Assembly: GCA_964019335.1 (NCBI GenBank)
Contig: OZ025659.1
Span: 124,001 to 188,000, forward strand
DNA: 64,000 bases
Direction of reading: 5' to 3'
DNA from: Diplonema japonicum
Taxonomy: Eukaryota > Euglenozoa > Diplonemea > Diplonemida > Diplonemidae
Shown: in pieces, positions 11,996 to 22,441 of the stretch
Numbering within the stretch: the first letter of the stretch is position 1
How the letters are laid out: each line of letters opens with the position of its first letter
Position numbers and translations under genes: made by a program
Notes under the pieces: model-generated
Told to the model about the DNA's origin: nothing
Seen by the model: the letters and a program-made list of their open reading frames with translations, nothing else
Database searches by the model: none

Positions 11996-12538
11996 CTAAA
12001 ACCCAGAAACGGCTTGCGCCTGCGTCATTGTCGTCGTCGTTGTGTGCTGGTGCATGATGTGCCCGGTGCTGTGCATGATCCCCAGGTTCGTATTGGTTTG
12101 GGAAAGAAGGAGTTTCTTCTCTTCCTCGATCCTGGACCGCCACTTGGCACGGTCCTCCTCTATTATATTGTCTAGCTCACGGATCTTCCTGGCGAGCATG
12201 CTGTTCTTGCTCTTGCAGGCAGAGATCTCGGATGCGGTTTCGTTGATGCAGCCGTCCAGCTTCAAAAAGGTTTCCTGCCGCTGCTTCATCAAGGACCGGA
12301 AGTAGACCTCATTCTTCATGAACGACTCCACAAGCCCTCCGGTGGCGCTTTGCCCAGAAAACGAGTCCCTTTTCGTCCTGGGGTACGCCTCAGCATTCAG
12401 CGGGGGGGTTTCAATCCTCATTGGTTCCATCGACTCCACAGCACTATCAGGCTCCGGAAGGACAACTTGAGAAGGGGTTAATGTTGTTGCTTGCGCGACA
12501 GGAACAGGTGGGAGGCCTGCTCCGTTGTTGGGTTGGCT

Positions 12539-12571
<33 letters not shown>

Positions 12572-12906
12572 CTGCTGCTGAAGAGGAGGAGGGGGGGGTT
12601 GTGTTTCGGCTACCTGCATCTGTTGCACTGTCAGCTCCTCCTTCATCCCAGCCTCTTCGGGTGTCACAATCTCGACGTACCCCTCAGGGACAAAGCCTTC
12701 TTTTCTTTCCCCGGATATTGTCTCTACCTGCACCCACCCAGGGGATTCCACTTGCTGTTCTGTAAAGGGGGGTATTGTTATTATTATTATTATTGCTATT
12801 TATTTTTTTTTATACCTGTTAACGTTACAATAGTGTCCTTAGCCACTGTCAGTTCCACATCATCAGCAGCTTCAAAGTTGTACAGGACACGGAGGTACTG
12901 AGGCAT
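11996..12906 (-). CDS. SH3-domain coiled-coil protein with polyQ, 284 aa
   Basis: Two exons, 12906-12816 and 12759-11996 (855 nt), split by a 56-nt intron (GTATAA...TTTACAG). Residues 1-62 form an SH3 domain: VLYNFEAADDVELTV corresponds to the ALYDF strand, GWVQVE to the Trp-containing strand, and GFVPEGYVEIV to the GxxPxNYV end. The intron cuts the SH3 fold. A proline run, then 14 consecutive Gln (mixed CAG/CAA codons) and a P/E-rich linker follow. A coiled coil (about 175-235) leads into a Thr/His-rich tail. SH3 proteins of this plan usually act as adaptors in actin or membrane trafficking, but the partner is not visible here. The SH3 call is firm; the role is inference. Confidence 0.85.
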
Positions 12907-13411
12907 GTGGGGGAGAAATGGGGGTGAATGGTGTGTATTAAAGAAGCCCTGTTAATAGAAAACCGTATTTCGTAAGGAAGATTTAGCGAGTGTCTGGGAG
13001 GATGACTGGCGTACGGCCTGTGGAAAGAAGGGAGAGAAAAACATGTAAAGTGTTACCCCCTGCAACCTCCCAAAATGCTTTACGATAAGTTTATTGCGAA
13101 ATATCCTCTTGATAACAAGTCACTCGTCGAAACAAGCTTGTTTCATACCCCTATTTCCTCTTCTCCCGTCCCAGCTACGTTGTCCATTGGCTGCTTTCTG
13201 CAAAGTGTGCTGCACAGCTCTGCGACAGTTGCCGCGAATTAAGAAAATTCGACTCGTGGATCATGGGGACCGACACAGATTCGGCCGTCATCACCAAGTA
13301 CAAACGGGTGGAGATGACGGTCACTTAGCGAATACGGAACGTTTAAAAATAAAACAAAAACAAAAAAAAAACTCCTTTTTTTAAAAAAAAAGTTTGTTTT
13401 TTTTTTTCGCC
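12907..13411. other. Spacer of ordinary complexity
   Basis: About 500 bp upstream of the SH3 gene, with fewer homopolymers than other spacers. Minus-strand bases 13323-13239 form an open segment that could be a last exon of the ankyrin gene (see that entry). No RNA gene recognised. Confidence 0.5.
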
Positions 13412-14014
13412 TTACCCAAACCTTGGAGGAGTAGGTGCCCTTGTCGTGACCTTTTCAGGTGGCGGGGGCACTCTTTTCACCTCAGGGATGGGGGCAACGG
13501 GTTCTATGGCGGCAGGAGGTGTTTTTTGCTGCACCGTTTCTTCGGAAGAAGAAGGTGGGTGTTTGTCCGTGGGCTGAAGGGGCGGCTTGGGAGCGTCAAC
13601 TACGGGTTCCGCTTCCTGTTCAGTCTTGGCAGCGCCCTCCTTGGGCTTGGTGTAGACGACAAGTCTCAGCATAGCTATGTCGCCGCGTTTCTTAGCTGTC
13701 ATCACAGGTGTCTCCCCGTATAGAAGGGACTCGGTGTCGGGGGAGGCACCGTGGTCCAGCAGCATGCTCGCCACATCTACTTCAGTATTGCGTACCGCCC
13801 AGTGCAAGGGTGTCATCCCAAAGGTGTCTCTGAAGTGCACGTCTGCACCATTCATGATGAGCAACTGAGCCACCTCTGACCTCCCATTAGCGGCGGCTAC
13901 CAGCAGTGCTGTCTGTCCTTCGTGTAGCAAGTCCGGATCTACACCATTACACAGGAGCTCCCTTACCCTCTCTAGGTTGCCTGAGGTCGCCGCTTCCCAT
14001 AGTTTCTCACCCAT
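13412..14014 (-). CDS. Ankyrin-repeat protein, 200 aa
   Basis: Single-exon reading of 200 codons. The ATG sits behind a T-tract on the plus strand (an A-tract in the mRNA). Residues 2-125 hold about four ankyrin repeats. The best are GQTALLVAAANGRSEVAQLL and GMTPLHWAVRNTEVDVASML, both with the TPLHxA-type signature. The C-terminal 70 residues are Pro/Glu-rich and disordered. Ankyrin repeats bind proteins; nothing shows the partner. The stop lies inside a splice-donor-like GGGTAAGG. Splicing from 13416 to 13323 over a 91-nt A- and T-rich intron would keep frame and give a different 28-codon ending, so the C-terminus may be longer. Confidence 0.85.
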   Translation of the reverse strand: MGEKLWEAATSGNLERVRELLCNGVDPDLLHEGQTALLVAAANGRSEVAQLLIMNGADVHFRDTFGMTPLHWAVRNTEVDVASMLLDHGASPDTESLLYGETPVMTAKKRGDIAMLRLVVYTKPKEGAAKTEQEAEPVVDAPKPPLQPTDKHPPSSSEETVQQKTPPAAIEPVAPIPEVKRVPPPPEKVTTRAPTPPRFG

Positions 14015-15633
14015 TTCTTTTTTTTTTTTTTTTTTTTTTTGTTGTTGTTGTTGGGTGACTTTAAAAGAAAAAAAAAAAACATTTTATATTAATATGTTCC
14101 TTATTAAAAAAATAAAAACTTTTTTTTTTTGGGGAATGTATAATGTAATTAGCGAAAAAAACTAGTTTCCCTCTAAGGGAAGAGTAAGGGGAAATATTTG
14201 GTGCTTCTTTTCTTTTTCTTTTTTTTTTTTGTGTCGCCCTTAACCATCTAGAATTCTTTTCCTGCCTGTTTACGTCTGGAACAAAGTGGACTGGAAAACT
14301 TGCGGTGCGCTGGTTGGAGCGCACCAGTGAATGGTTGAAAGGCCACTTATTGGGAACAGCGCGTAGTTGTCAGCACAGTACTCGAGAATTTATATGACTT
14401 TGAATAGGAAAGGGGGAGGGGAGGAAAAAAGCAAAGTGTACATCTAATAGGATATATTTTTCTTTTCCTTTCTTTTATTTTTCGGTGAATTAAGAAAGAG
14501 TCAGGCTCGAGGAGGTGGAAAAAAAAAATGTTTCCCCTAAAAAGGGGACTTTTTTTTAATACCAAATTTGGGGGAGGAACCTCTTCACCCCCCCCCCCCC
14601 CCCCCCTTGTCTGGAAATCCATGATAGAAATTTCTGGCAGAGGGATTGTTCGTTCTTTTTTTTTCTTTTTTCTTTTTTTTTACCCCTCCTCTTCTTGAAA
14701 GGGGTGAATTAAAGAACCAAAGGTGAGATATTTAAAAGAGGAAGAAACAGTGTGTTTTATTTTGTTTTGTTTTGTTTGTTATTTATTATTATTATTATTA
14801 TTACCAATACTTCACACCCGGGGCACTATCTTTTTTTTTTTTTTCTTTGAAAAAAAAAAACAAGAGGAAATAGGGGAAGGGGGGAGGGGGTTGATATATA
14901 TAAATATATAGCCGAAAGTGAAGTGTAAAAGGCCGGACAGAAAACTGGATGGTCCCCGCCTAATTAAAAAAAAGAAGAAAAAAAACCGATCTTTTAACGT
15001 CAAGGTGACAAGTCGAACAACGCTCCATAAAGTACAAGTGGGGTGTTTGTAGTCAAACGACACATTGGAGTGGGTTCTAACCTGTGCGGCACCACCTCTC
15101 AGACATGGCGTGCCTGGTCCCCGTTTCCTCGCGGTTGGGTGGGGGGCATCTTTTTCTTTTGCCGAAGCCAAATGATCCATGTTACCCCTGTTTTGAAAGG
15201 TCTGTCTGTGCCTGGTGACAGTCGCTCGCCGCATGGTTTGCCTTATTCCTGTCTCTCCGCCGAGCACCGTCACCCTGACACAGACTTCCCTGAAATGACT
15301 CGCTTAAGGGGAGGTGTCGCTACCCACCTTGACCCGGCCAAAGGTCTTGCTGCCCCTTTTTAAAAAAAACTCGATAAAATCTCAGTGTGCATGGGGGTGC
15401 TCTGTTCAGGAAGAAATTCACACTAATCGGTCACCGTTCTGCGGTTGCTGTCTGGTGCCTGCGGTGGCTGTTTGTCGCGATGAGATGGACGGCATCTGGG
15501 CGAGAAACATTATATGGAGTCGTGCTAGGTAGGGGGGGCGGTTTGGCTCGAGGAGAAGAGTGGTCTCCTGTCGTAGCCACGTGCCTGAAAAAAAAAAAAA
15601 AAAAAAAAGAGAGAAAGGTATTGTCAACCCTTC
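14015..15633. other. Spacer with C19 run, small hairpin and a possible exon
   Basis: Homopolymers include C19 (14588-14606) and many A/T runs. A perfect 8-bp hairpin (GGTGCGCT/AGCGCACC, 6-nt loop) lies at 14304-14325. Bases 15000-15360 have normal complexity and short open frames on both strands, but none is convincing. Minus-strand 15584-15418 could be an extra last exon of the membrane-protein gene that follows. Confidence 0.5.
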
Positions 15634-17280
15634 TCAGGACAATGTTCGGGGCGAAGTACCCCCCCTGCTGCCTCTGCTCACTGCCGAACCAGCTGAAACC
15701 CGTCTCGGCGGGGGCGTAACCGAAGACACCAACGAAGGCCGCTTCTTCGCCAGAATCGAGGGGAAGGGTTGCGTGAAATCAGAAAAACCATCACTGCCCC
15801 TCCGAGGAGTCTGAGGTGTACAAGGAGTACGCGGGGTATAAGGCAACGGCGAACACGAAGCATTAGAATTCTGCGACGGCCTTTTTTTACTCAAAATAGG
15901 CGGCACAGGAGGCCGAGGCGAAGACGCTCTTCTAACCTGCGACGAAGGCACCGGCAACACCGGACAGGAAATATCAGAGAAACAATCGCTCGACCGCCTG
16001 TGGGAGGTCAGAGGCGATAATATACTCTCATTGTCCCCCATTTCGATCAGCGCTGAAGAAGCTTCATCTACAAAAGTCTGTGCGAATGTTCTATCCAACC
16101 CCCACATTTTTTCAAGCTTCGTTCTCCTGCTGTTCTTGATAACGATGAGCTCCCCCACGGCATCCAAGACACTCTTCACAAGAATAACCACCAATCCTAT
16201 TATTAACAAAATCGATCCTGTTTGGAACCACCCGTCAGAGTCGGAATAGAACCCCACTGCAAACATTACCAATGCGGTGCCTTGCAAGGCGTACCTTGCT
16301 ATGAAGGCTACCCAGTCGCGTTTTTTTGAAAACAGAGACGGTTGGGAACAAACTAGAAGCATTACAGCGTAGCTTGCAATCCCTGCTGCGAAGCGAAAAT
16401 GCCCGCAAACCGGTCTCGAGTCGCTTTGCGACCCGAACAGCACCGACAGCGCTGTCATAGGAACGTACTCTATTGCGGTCCCGCAGGGGTACCCTTCCCC
16501 GAAGGGTTTCAACATGGACTGGTGCTTCTTCGAGAACAGTTCCGGGCCAGACACCCATTCCCCTCTACCCGTGAGCCAATGGTATTTCGCCGGTACTGGG
16601 TCCTCCGATCCGGGCTCGAAATATGCGCATTTTCCCCGGGTTTTTCCAATGTACAAAACCCAGAGTTCGTACAAAGGAAGTACTGTGTTAAGGAGAATGA
16701 AGGCTGCACCGAGGGTTTTTTCACCGTTAGTGGTGCCATGCCATATTAACTGAATTGCGGAGAACGAGTTTCCCTGGTACAGAATGAGAAACAACAACAT
16801 CGTGACTGACGGGCAACGGGACTTGCCTATCAAGGTGGTCAGCTCGTCGTTGGGGTTCGTTTTCTTCAGGAAGATGATGAAGAAGAAGGTTAAAACGAGG
16901 CTTGTTAACAGGAGAGAGTAGTTTCCTAGGAGGGCGGCGGTGTAGGGATTGCCGTTGACGGTTTTGAAGCCAAATATTTGCGTTGGGTGGAATAGTAGAG
17001 AGAGCTCTGTTTCCCCCCCACAAGTGGATTTCGCAATTAAAGCCAGTTGAGCAGCAGCCCCTGCATTTGTACCGCCTAGTACCGCTGTGACCTCCCCGCC
17101 CCTTTCTAGTGCGGTCCGTTCCCCTTCGCTCACCTTAGGTATCACCTCCGGGACCATCGTTTGTGGTGCAATGGTGTTTGGAGCCGTCGTTGGCTCCATG
17201 GTAGGCTCTGCTGTTACTATCTTCACGTACCGTGGGGCGTTCGTGGCCAACACCACAGAGCTCACAAGCACCCATATCAT
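15634..17280 (-). CDS. Polytopic membrane protein with signal peptide, 548 aa
   Basis: The start chosen is the ATG at 17280, behind an A-rich leader, which gives a signal peptide (MIWVLVSSVVLATNA). A Thr/Pro-rich extracytoplasmic segment follows. About seven hydrophobic spans come next, including LLGNYSLLLTSLVLTFFFII, VTMLLFLILY, LGAAFILLNTVLPLYELWVL, FAAGIASYAVMLLV, YALQGTALVMFAVGF and GSILLIIGLVVILV. The cytoplasmic tail is Ser/Pro/Arg-rich with repeated S-D-x-F-S-D motifs (DCFSDIS, DGFSDFT) and SILxKKRPS boxes that look like kinase targets. I do not recognise the family; receptor or transporter-like is inference. A GTACTT...TTTTCAG segment (15659-15585, 75 nt) could be spliced in frame to 15584-15418, replacing the last nine residues with 56 others (595 aa in all). 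Confidence 0.75.
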   Translation of the reverse strand: MIWVLVSSVVLATNAPRYVKIVTAEPTMEPTTAPNTIAPQTMVPEVIPKVSEGERTALERGGEVTAVLGGTNAGAAAQLALIAKSTCGGETELSLLFHPTQIFGFKTVNGNPYTAALLGNYSLLLTSLVLTFFFIIFLKKTNPNDELTTLIGKSRCPSVTMLLFLILYQGNSFSAIQLIWHGTTNGEKTLGAAFILLNTVLPLYELWVLYIGKTRGKCAYFEPGSEDPVPAKYHWLTGRGEWVSGPELFSKKHQSMLKPFGEGYPCGTAIEYVPMTALSVLFGSQSDSRPVCGHFRFAAGIASYAVMLLVCSQPSLFSKKRDWVAFIARYALQGTALVMFAVGFYSDSDGWFQTGSILLIIGLVVILVKSVLDAVGELIVIKNSRRTKLEKMWGLDRTFAQTFVDEASSALIEMGDNESILSPLTSHRRSSDCFSDISCPVLPVPSSQVRRASSPRPPVPPILSKKRPSQNSNASCSPLPYTPRTPCTPQTPRRGSDGFSDFTQPFPSILAKKRPSLVSSVTPPPRRVSAGSAVSRGSRGGTSPRTLS

Positions 17281-17782
17281 TTTTTTTAAATTTATTTCCT
17301 CCCCTCTCCCTCCACCTTTTCTTTTTTGCCACCGAAGAAGAAAGAGGGGGGGGAAAAAACGTTTCATTTTTTTTTTTTTTTTTTTTGCACTCCAATATAT
17401 AAATAAACCACGGTTTCCCAAATATATTTCAATTCAAAGGGATTAAAATGGCCCGAAAACGAGACAAACCGCAAACGCGGGAGAAAAGAGAAAAAACTCA
17501 AAGTGCAGGACGAACCCCCTCATGGAGGGCCGCCCTTGAAAAAAAAAAATATTGCCCGTTCGGCATTGAAAATCCTTTTACGGAGGGGGGGGGGGGTTCT
17601 TTCAAGGTTGAGTGGCCCTAATATTGAAATATATTTGAGAAATCGTGATAAACATAAAAAAAATACACTTTCTTTTCATTTTTTTTTGTTTCATTTTTTT
17701 TTCTTTTTAAAACCAAGGAGGGGTTAGGACACCGGAAAAAAAAAGGGGCTAGCAACAAAATAAAGCGGGGGGGGTAATATAA
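17281..17782. other. Spacer
   Basis: A/T-rich, with a T-tract at about 17369-17386 (the A-rich leader of the preceding membrane gene) and a G10 run near 17587. No gene seen. Confidence 0.7.
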
Positions 17783-20700
17783 TTAGTACTCAGGGGCCCC
17801 GTTCTGGAATCGTGAGAGGACATTGTTTTGTATGTCAAACGAATCACCGGTGTCCTGGGGGGCTGTGGCTCTGTTTCTGAGAGTGGCCGTGTTGCTACCT
17901 GTGCTTGGCCATTTGGTAATTCTCGGTGTAGGGGTGTTAGGCGACCCAGCTTGCCAAGACGTAAACGAAGACTGGGACACAGGAGGAGGTACCTTCTTCC
18001 CTGCACCCCTGCAACAACAGCAGCAGCACATTGCGACAAATACAAAAAACACACCCATTGCTGATGCGCATACCATTACCCCTATTTCCTCAATCTTCAT
18101 CAGCACCACCCCCTTCACCTCATCAACCCATCCTGGCATGTTCATGTCCTCAGCCTCTACCTTTGGAATCTCCGCCTTTTCATACGTCTGCTGTGGTACT
18201 TCCTTGTTTTGTTGTTGTTCTTGTTCTTGATGTTTAGGTTTCGGTTGTATTTCCTGACGCCCTTGCGCTTCCTGCTTCGGGAGTTGTTTAACATTAGGCA
18301 CCTCTGCCCTATTTTGTTGCTTCGCAACGCTCCCTTGTTCATCCGTCTCACGGGGTTGTTCCTGTTCTTGGTGTCTAGTCTTTGGAACACTTTCTTGCTT
18401 TGTTCCCTCGTGTGCTGGTTGTGCAGGCACTTCCTCTTCTTGTTGAGCATGTGCCATTTTCTCTTTTTCCTGCAGCTTTGCCTGCATGCGCTCCATCTCC
18501 TCACGCATCTGTTGTATTTCGCTCTGCAGCTTTGCTTCTTCAGAATCCGCTCTCGGCACGGCGCAGAGAGAAAAGGCACAGTTGTTGGCAGGATCCCTTG
18601 AGACAGCTCTCCCATCAGGGCAGACAAAGACATCAGTGGTGCACAGCACTTGCCCTTGTTCTTGAACAGGGCAGGGGACAAAGGCACAATTGTTAGCAGG
18701 ATCCCTTGGAACAGAGCTCCCATCAGGGCAGGTGAAGACATCGGTGGTGCACACTGGCTCCTCCTTCAAAGGGCAGGGGACAAAGGCACAGTTGTTTCGT
18801 GGATCCCTGGGGACAGTGTTTCCATCAGGGCAGGTGAAGACATCGGTGGTGCACATCACTGGTTCCTCTACTACTTCATTTTCCTCTAGCCGCTCTTCTG
18901 CAGGGCAGTGAGCAAAGGCACAGTTGTTGCCCGGGTCACGCAACACGGTGCTCCCATCAGGGCAGGTGAAGATATCGGTGGTGCACACAGGGCAGGGTGC
19001 AAAGGCACAGTTGTTGGCAGGATCCCTTGAAACAGAGCTCCCATCAGGGCAGGTGAAGACATCGGTGGTGCACAGAATTAGCTCTTCCTTCAAAGGGCAC
19101 GGGGCAAAGGCACAGTTGTGGATCGGGTCCCTAAAGACAGTGTGCCCATCAGGGCAGGTGAAGAAATCTGTGGCGCATTGTTGTTCTTGTACCTCCTGCT
19201 GCTGCTGCTGCTGCTGCTGGACGGGACAGGGTACAAAATCACAGTTTTTGGCAGGGTCTCGTGCAACAGCACTCCTATCAGGGCAGATGAAGACATCGGT
19301 GGTGCACAGCACTTGTTCAACACCTTCTTTGGCGGGACAAGGTTTGAATTCGCAGTTGTTGGTAAAATCCCTTGGAACAGTTACCCCATCAGGGCAGGTC
19401 AAGACATCGGTCGAGCACATCACGGGGACGGGGTGATGCTCCACTAGATCCGGTTGCACCGCCTCTTCCTCAACAGGGCAAGACTTGAACTCGCAGTTGT
19501 TGGCAGGGTCCCTTGGAACAGCACTTCCATCAGGGCAGGTGAAGACATCAGTGGTGCACATGACCGGTTCCGGTACCGGTTCTGCTTCCTCCTGTGGAGG
19601 GCAGGGCTTGAAGTTGCAATCGTTGCTCGGGTCCCTTGGAACAGCGCTCCCATCAGGGCAAGTGAAGACATCGGTGGTGCACAGCACTTGATCCGCAACT
19701 GCGGCTTCTTCTTCTTCCACTTCTTTTTCTTGCTCCTCCACAATAGGACAGGGCTTGAACTCGCAGTTGTTGCTTGGGTCCCTGGAAACAACACTTTTTC
19801 CATCGGGACAGGTGAAGACATCAGTGGTGCACAGCTTCTCTTCTTCTTGAGCATCCTGCTGTACAGGGCAGGGCTTGAACTCGCAGTTGTTAGAGGGGTC
19901 CCTTGGAACAGAGCTCCCATCAGGGCAGGTGAAGACATCAGTGGTGCACAGCACTTGTTCGGGTTCTGCCACTTTTTTGTGCTCCGCCTCGACAAGGCAG
20001 GGCCTGAACTCGCAGTTGTTAGAGGGATCCCTTGGAACGGTGCGCCCATCAGGGCAGGTGAAGACATCGGTGGTGCACAGCACGGGGTCTTCCTCTTGAG
20101 GACAAGGTTTAAACTCGCAGTTGTTGGCAGGATCCCTGGGGACAACAGTACGCCCATCAGGGCAGGTGAAGACATCGGCAGTGCACAGCTTCTCTTCATC
20201 TTTCGCATTCTGCTGCTGTACAGGGCAGGGTGCAAACTCGCAGTTGTTGGCAGGATCCCTTGGAACACTACGCCCATCAGGGCAGGTGAAGACATCGGTG
20301 GTGCACAGCACCGGTTCCGGTACCGGTTCTGCTTCCTCCTGTGGAGGGCAGGGCCTGAACTCGCAGTTGTTAGAGGGGTCCCTTGGAACAGAGCTCCCAT
20401 CAGGGCAGGTGAAGACATCGGTGGTGCACACTGGCTCCTCCTTCAAAGGGCAGGGAACAAAGGCACAGTTGTTTCGTGGATCCCTGGGGACAGTGTTTCC
20501 ATCAGGGCAGGTGAAGACATCGGTGGTGCACAGCACTTGTTCGGGTTCTGCCACTTCTTTATGCTCCGCCTCGACAAGGCAGGGCTTGAACTCACAATTG
20601 TTAGCTGGATCCCTTGGAACGGTGCGCCCATCAGGGCAGGTGAAGACATCGGTGGTGCACAGCACGGGGTCTTCCTTTTTAGGACAAGGTTTGAACTCGC

Positions 20701-21265
20701 AGTTGTTGGCAGGATCCCTGGGGACAACAGTACGCCCATCAGGGCAGGTGAAGACATCGGCAGTGCACAGCTTCTCTTCATCTTTCGCATTCTGCTGCTG
20801 TACAGGGCAGGGTGCAAACTCGCAGTTGTTGGCAGGATCCCTTGGAACACTACGCCCATCAGGGCAGGTGAAGACATCGGTGGTGCATAGGACCTGCGCG
20901 GGTTCAGGCTCTGGACAGGGGTGGTAGTTGCAGTTGTTTGTTGGGTCCCGCTTCACAGATGACCCACCGGGGCAAATGCGGGTGTCGGAAGGGCAGGGAA
21001 CGTTTAAGGAGTCCTTTACTGTGCCTTCTTGAACCACCATTCCTGTGGTGGCGCCTGCTGGGGCTTGGGGTTCTGCCAGTTTCCCCTCTTCCCGTAATTT
21101 TTTCACCAAAGCAATGTGGTTAGGATGCATACTCCCCCCGGTGGCCCCGTCATTCTCAGCTATAACCTTCTGCAGCTCCTTTGCAGACAGCGCCCCACAA
21201 CCTATCAGTTGCGAACTCATCATTAGTGTCATCAACACGACACGAAGATATTTAATTTTTGCCAT
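17783..21265 (-). CDS. Type I membrane protein with 21 Cys-rich repeats, 1160 aa
   Basis: Intronless. Order: signal peptide (residues 1-25), a short spacer, 21 repeats, a Glu/Gln/Lys-rich coiled coil, one TM helix (EIGVMVCASAMGVFFVFVAM) and a short tail. Six consecutive cysteines follow the TM, a likely palmitoylation site. Each repeat runs C-T-T-D-V-F-T-C-P-D-G-x-x-V-x-R-D-P-x-N-N-C-x-F-x-P-C-P, with four Cys that probably pair within the unit. The first repeat is divergent. I recall similar CPDG...RDPxNNC units in proteins of marine algae and large DNA viruses, usually without a known role; this is memory, not a search. A cell-surface adhesion or wall protein is the natural inference. Linkers are P/E/Q-rich, and some repeat blocks are near-identical at DNA level. 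Confidence 0.85.
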   Translation of the reverse strand: MAKIKYLRVVLMTLMMSSQLIGCGALSAKELQKVIAENDGATGGSMHPNHIALVKKLREEGKLAEPQAPAGATTGMVVQEGTVKDSLNVPCPSDTRICPGGSSVKRDPTNNCNYHPCPEPEPAQVLCTTDVFTCPDGRSVPRDPANNCEFAPCPVQQQNAKDEEKLCTADVFTCPDGRTVVPRDPANNCEFKPCPKKEDPVLCTTDVFTCPDGRTVPRDPANNCEFKPCLVEAEHKEVAEPEQVLCTTDVFTCPDGNTVPRDPRNNCAFVPCPLKEEPVCTTDVFTCPDGSSVPRDPSNNCEFRPCPPQEEAEPVPEPVLCTTDVFTCPDGRSVPRDPANNCEFAPCPVQQQNAKDEEKLCTADVFTCPDGRTVVPRDPANNCEFKPCPQEEDPVLCTTDVFTCPDGRTVPRDPSNNCEFRPCLVEAEHKKVAEPEQVLCTTDVFTCPDGSSVPRDPSNNCEFKPCPVQQDAQEEEKLCTTDVFTCPDGKSVVSRDPSNNCEFKPCPIVEEQEKEVEEEEAAVADQVLCTTDVFTCPDGSAVPRDPSNDCNFKPCPPQEEAEPVPEPVMCTTDVFTCPDGSAVPRDPANNCEFKSCPVEEEAVQPDLVEHHPVPVMCSTDVLTCPDGVTVPRDFTNNCEFKPCPAKEGVEQVLCTTDVFICPDRSAVARDPAKNCDFVPCPVQQQQQQQQEVQEQQCATDFFTCPDGHTVFRDPIHNCAFAPCPLKEELILCTTDVFTCPDGSSVSRDPANNCAFAPCPVCTTDIFTCPDGSTVLRDPGNNCAFAHCPAEERLEENEVVEEPVMCTTDVFTCPDGNTVPRDPRNNCAFVPCPLKEEPVCTTDVFTCPDGSSVPRDPANNCAFVPCPVQEQGQVLCTTDVFVCPDGRAVSRDPANNCAFSLCAVPRADSEEAKLQSEIQQMREEMERMQAKLQEKEKMAHAQQEEEVPAQPAHEGTKQESVPKTRHQEQEQPRETDEQGSVAKQQNRAEVPNVKQLPKQEAQGRQEIQPKPKHQEQEQQQNKEVPQQTYEKAEIPKVEAEDMNMPGWVDEVKGVVLMKIEEIGVMVCASAMGVFFVFVAMCCCCCCRGAGKKVPPPVSQSSFTSWQAGSPNTPTPRITKWPSTGSNTATLRNRATAPQDTGDSFDIQNNVLSRFQNGAPEY
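18560..20985 (-). repeat. Coding tandem repeats of the Cys-rich protein
   Basis: Twenty-one units of about 28 codons plus variable linkers. DNA is most conserved around 'catcagggcaggtgaagaca'. Units 2-5 and 7-10 share both unit order and linkers (NAKDEEKL, then EAEHKxVAEPEQV), which marks a recent block duplication. Units 5 and 19 are almost identical in DNA despite lying about 1.7 kb apart. Confidence 0.85.
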
Positions 21266-22441
21266 TTTTCTTTTTTGTTCCCCCTCCCCCCTCTCCCTCC
21301 CCGCCTCCTCTCTGTGTTTTTTTTATTGGGGGTATTTGAATGGGGATGATATGGAATGAAGGAAAAAGGAGGAAAAAAGAAGGAAAAAAAAAAAAAAAAA
21401 AAAAAGAATGCTCCGTTTTTATTTTGCTTTTTTCCGATCGCAAAAAAAAAAAGAAAATTTTGAAAAGGCTGCGACCGAATTTTGACTTTCTTTTGGTGTT
21501 CGTTTCATTCAAAAAAAAAAGGGAAATAAAAAAACGCCAGTCAAAAAACCAGGGGTAAAAAAATAAATAAAAGGGGGTAAATAATAACACATACATGAAA
21601 AGATTTTAAAAAAAATGAAGAAGAAATACCATAAATTGGAAAGGGCTATGAAAAACAGAGTATTTTCATGTTTTTCTTCCCCCCCCCCCCCAGGACAGTT
21701 ACATAAGAAACATCAACACCAGACACAGCGGTCAGTTTTTAGTTTTTATTTTTTTTTTTGTGCCAACATTCCTTTTTTATTTTTCGTCGGTATTTCTCCT
21801 CGTTTTTCTTCCTGGAATCAGGAATATCACAAAAGTAAAAGATAGAGTCCCCATTACCCAAGGGCATTGAGAAAATAAAAAAGAAATATTAAAGATGAGG
21901 AAGTAAATGTGAAATAAATGAGGATAAGAAGAAAAACGGTATCTGCAATTCATTCCCTTTTTTCTCCTGTCCCCCCCCCCCCCCCCCCGTCTTTTTTCTA
22001 TTGGTTTACTACTTGTTTTTCCTCTCTCTTTTTTTTTATACCGTTCTTGCTTATCAACAGCAATTTTCTTTTTAGAAAAAAAACCAACCACAAAACAGCA
22101 TGTAGTGAGGAACAGAAGGGCTCGAACTTTTAGAGAAACAAAAGAAGAAGAAGGGGGGGGGGGGGGGGACAGTAAGAAAAAAGGGGGTACACATGCAGAT
22201 ACCAAAAAAGGAGGAAGAGAAGAGGGGGGGGGGGGGGGAGATGATGAACAAATCAGTTGCAGCATTAAAAAAAAAAGAACAAAGAAAAAAAATCTCCATT
22301 TTTTTTTTTTTTTTTTTTTTTTTACCCTCACCCATACACACGCGAATAAGAGAGGGCGAAAAAAAAAAAAAAAACTATTTTTTCTTCAAAAAAAAAAACC
22401 CCCCCTACGAATGAGAAAAAAAAAAAAAAAGAGAAAAAAAA
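21266..22441. other. Homopolymer-rich spacer
   Basis: About 1.2 kb with runs of all four bases: A22 near 21383, C11-C18 near 21680 and 21970, G16 (22153-22168) and T24 near 22300. All reading frames are low-complexity translations of these runs. No gene. Confidence 0.75.

Noticed and set aside
13239-13323. Second exon of the ankyrin gene
   Set aside because: Frame-compatible, but it needs a 91-nt intron, longer than all others placed here; kept only as a note in the gene entry.
14812-15273. Minus-strand frame of 153 codons
   Set aside because: The first two thirds have normal complexity, but the end runs into poly-Phe/Lys from homopolymers, with no domain and no A-leader before the start.
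19454-20890. Long plus-strand frame of 478 codons inside the repeat gene, and a 268-codon frame beside it
   Set aside because: Shadow frames of the repeated Cys-rich coding sequence; the repeat keeps all frames free of stops.
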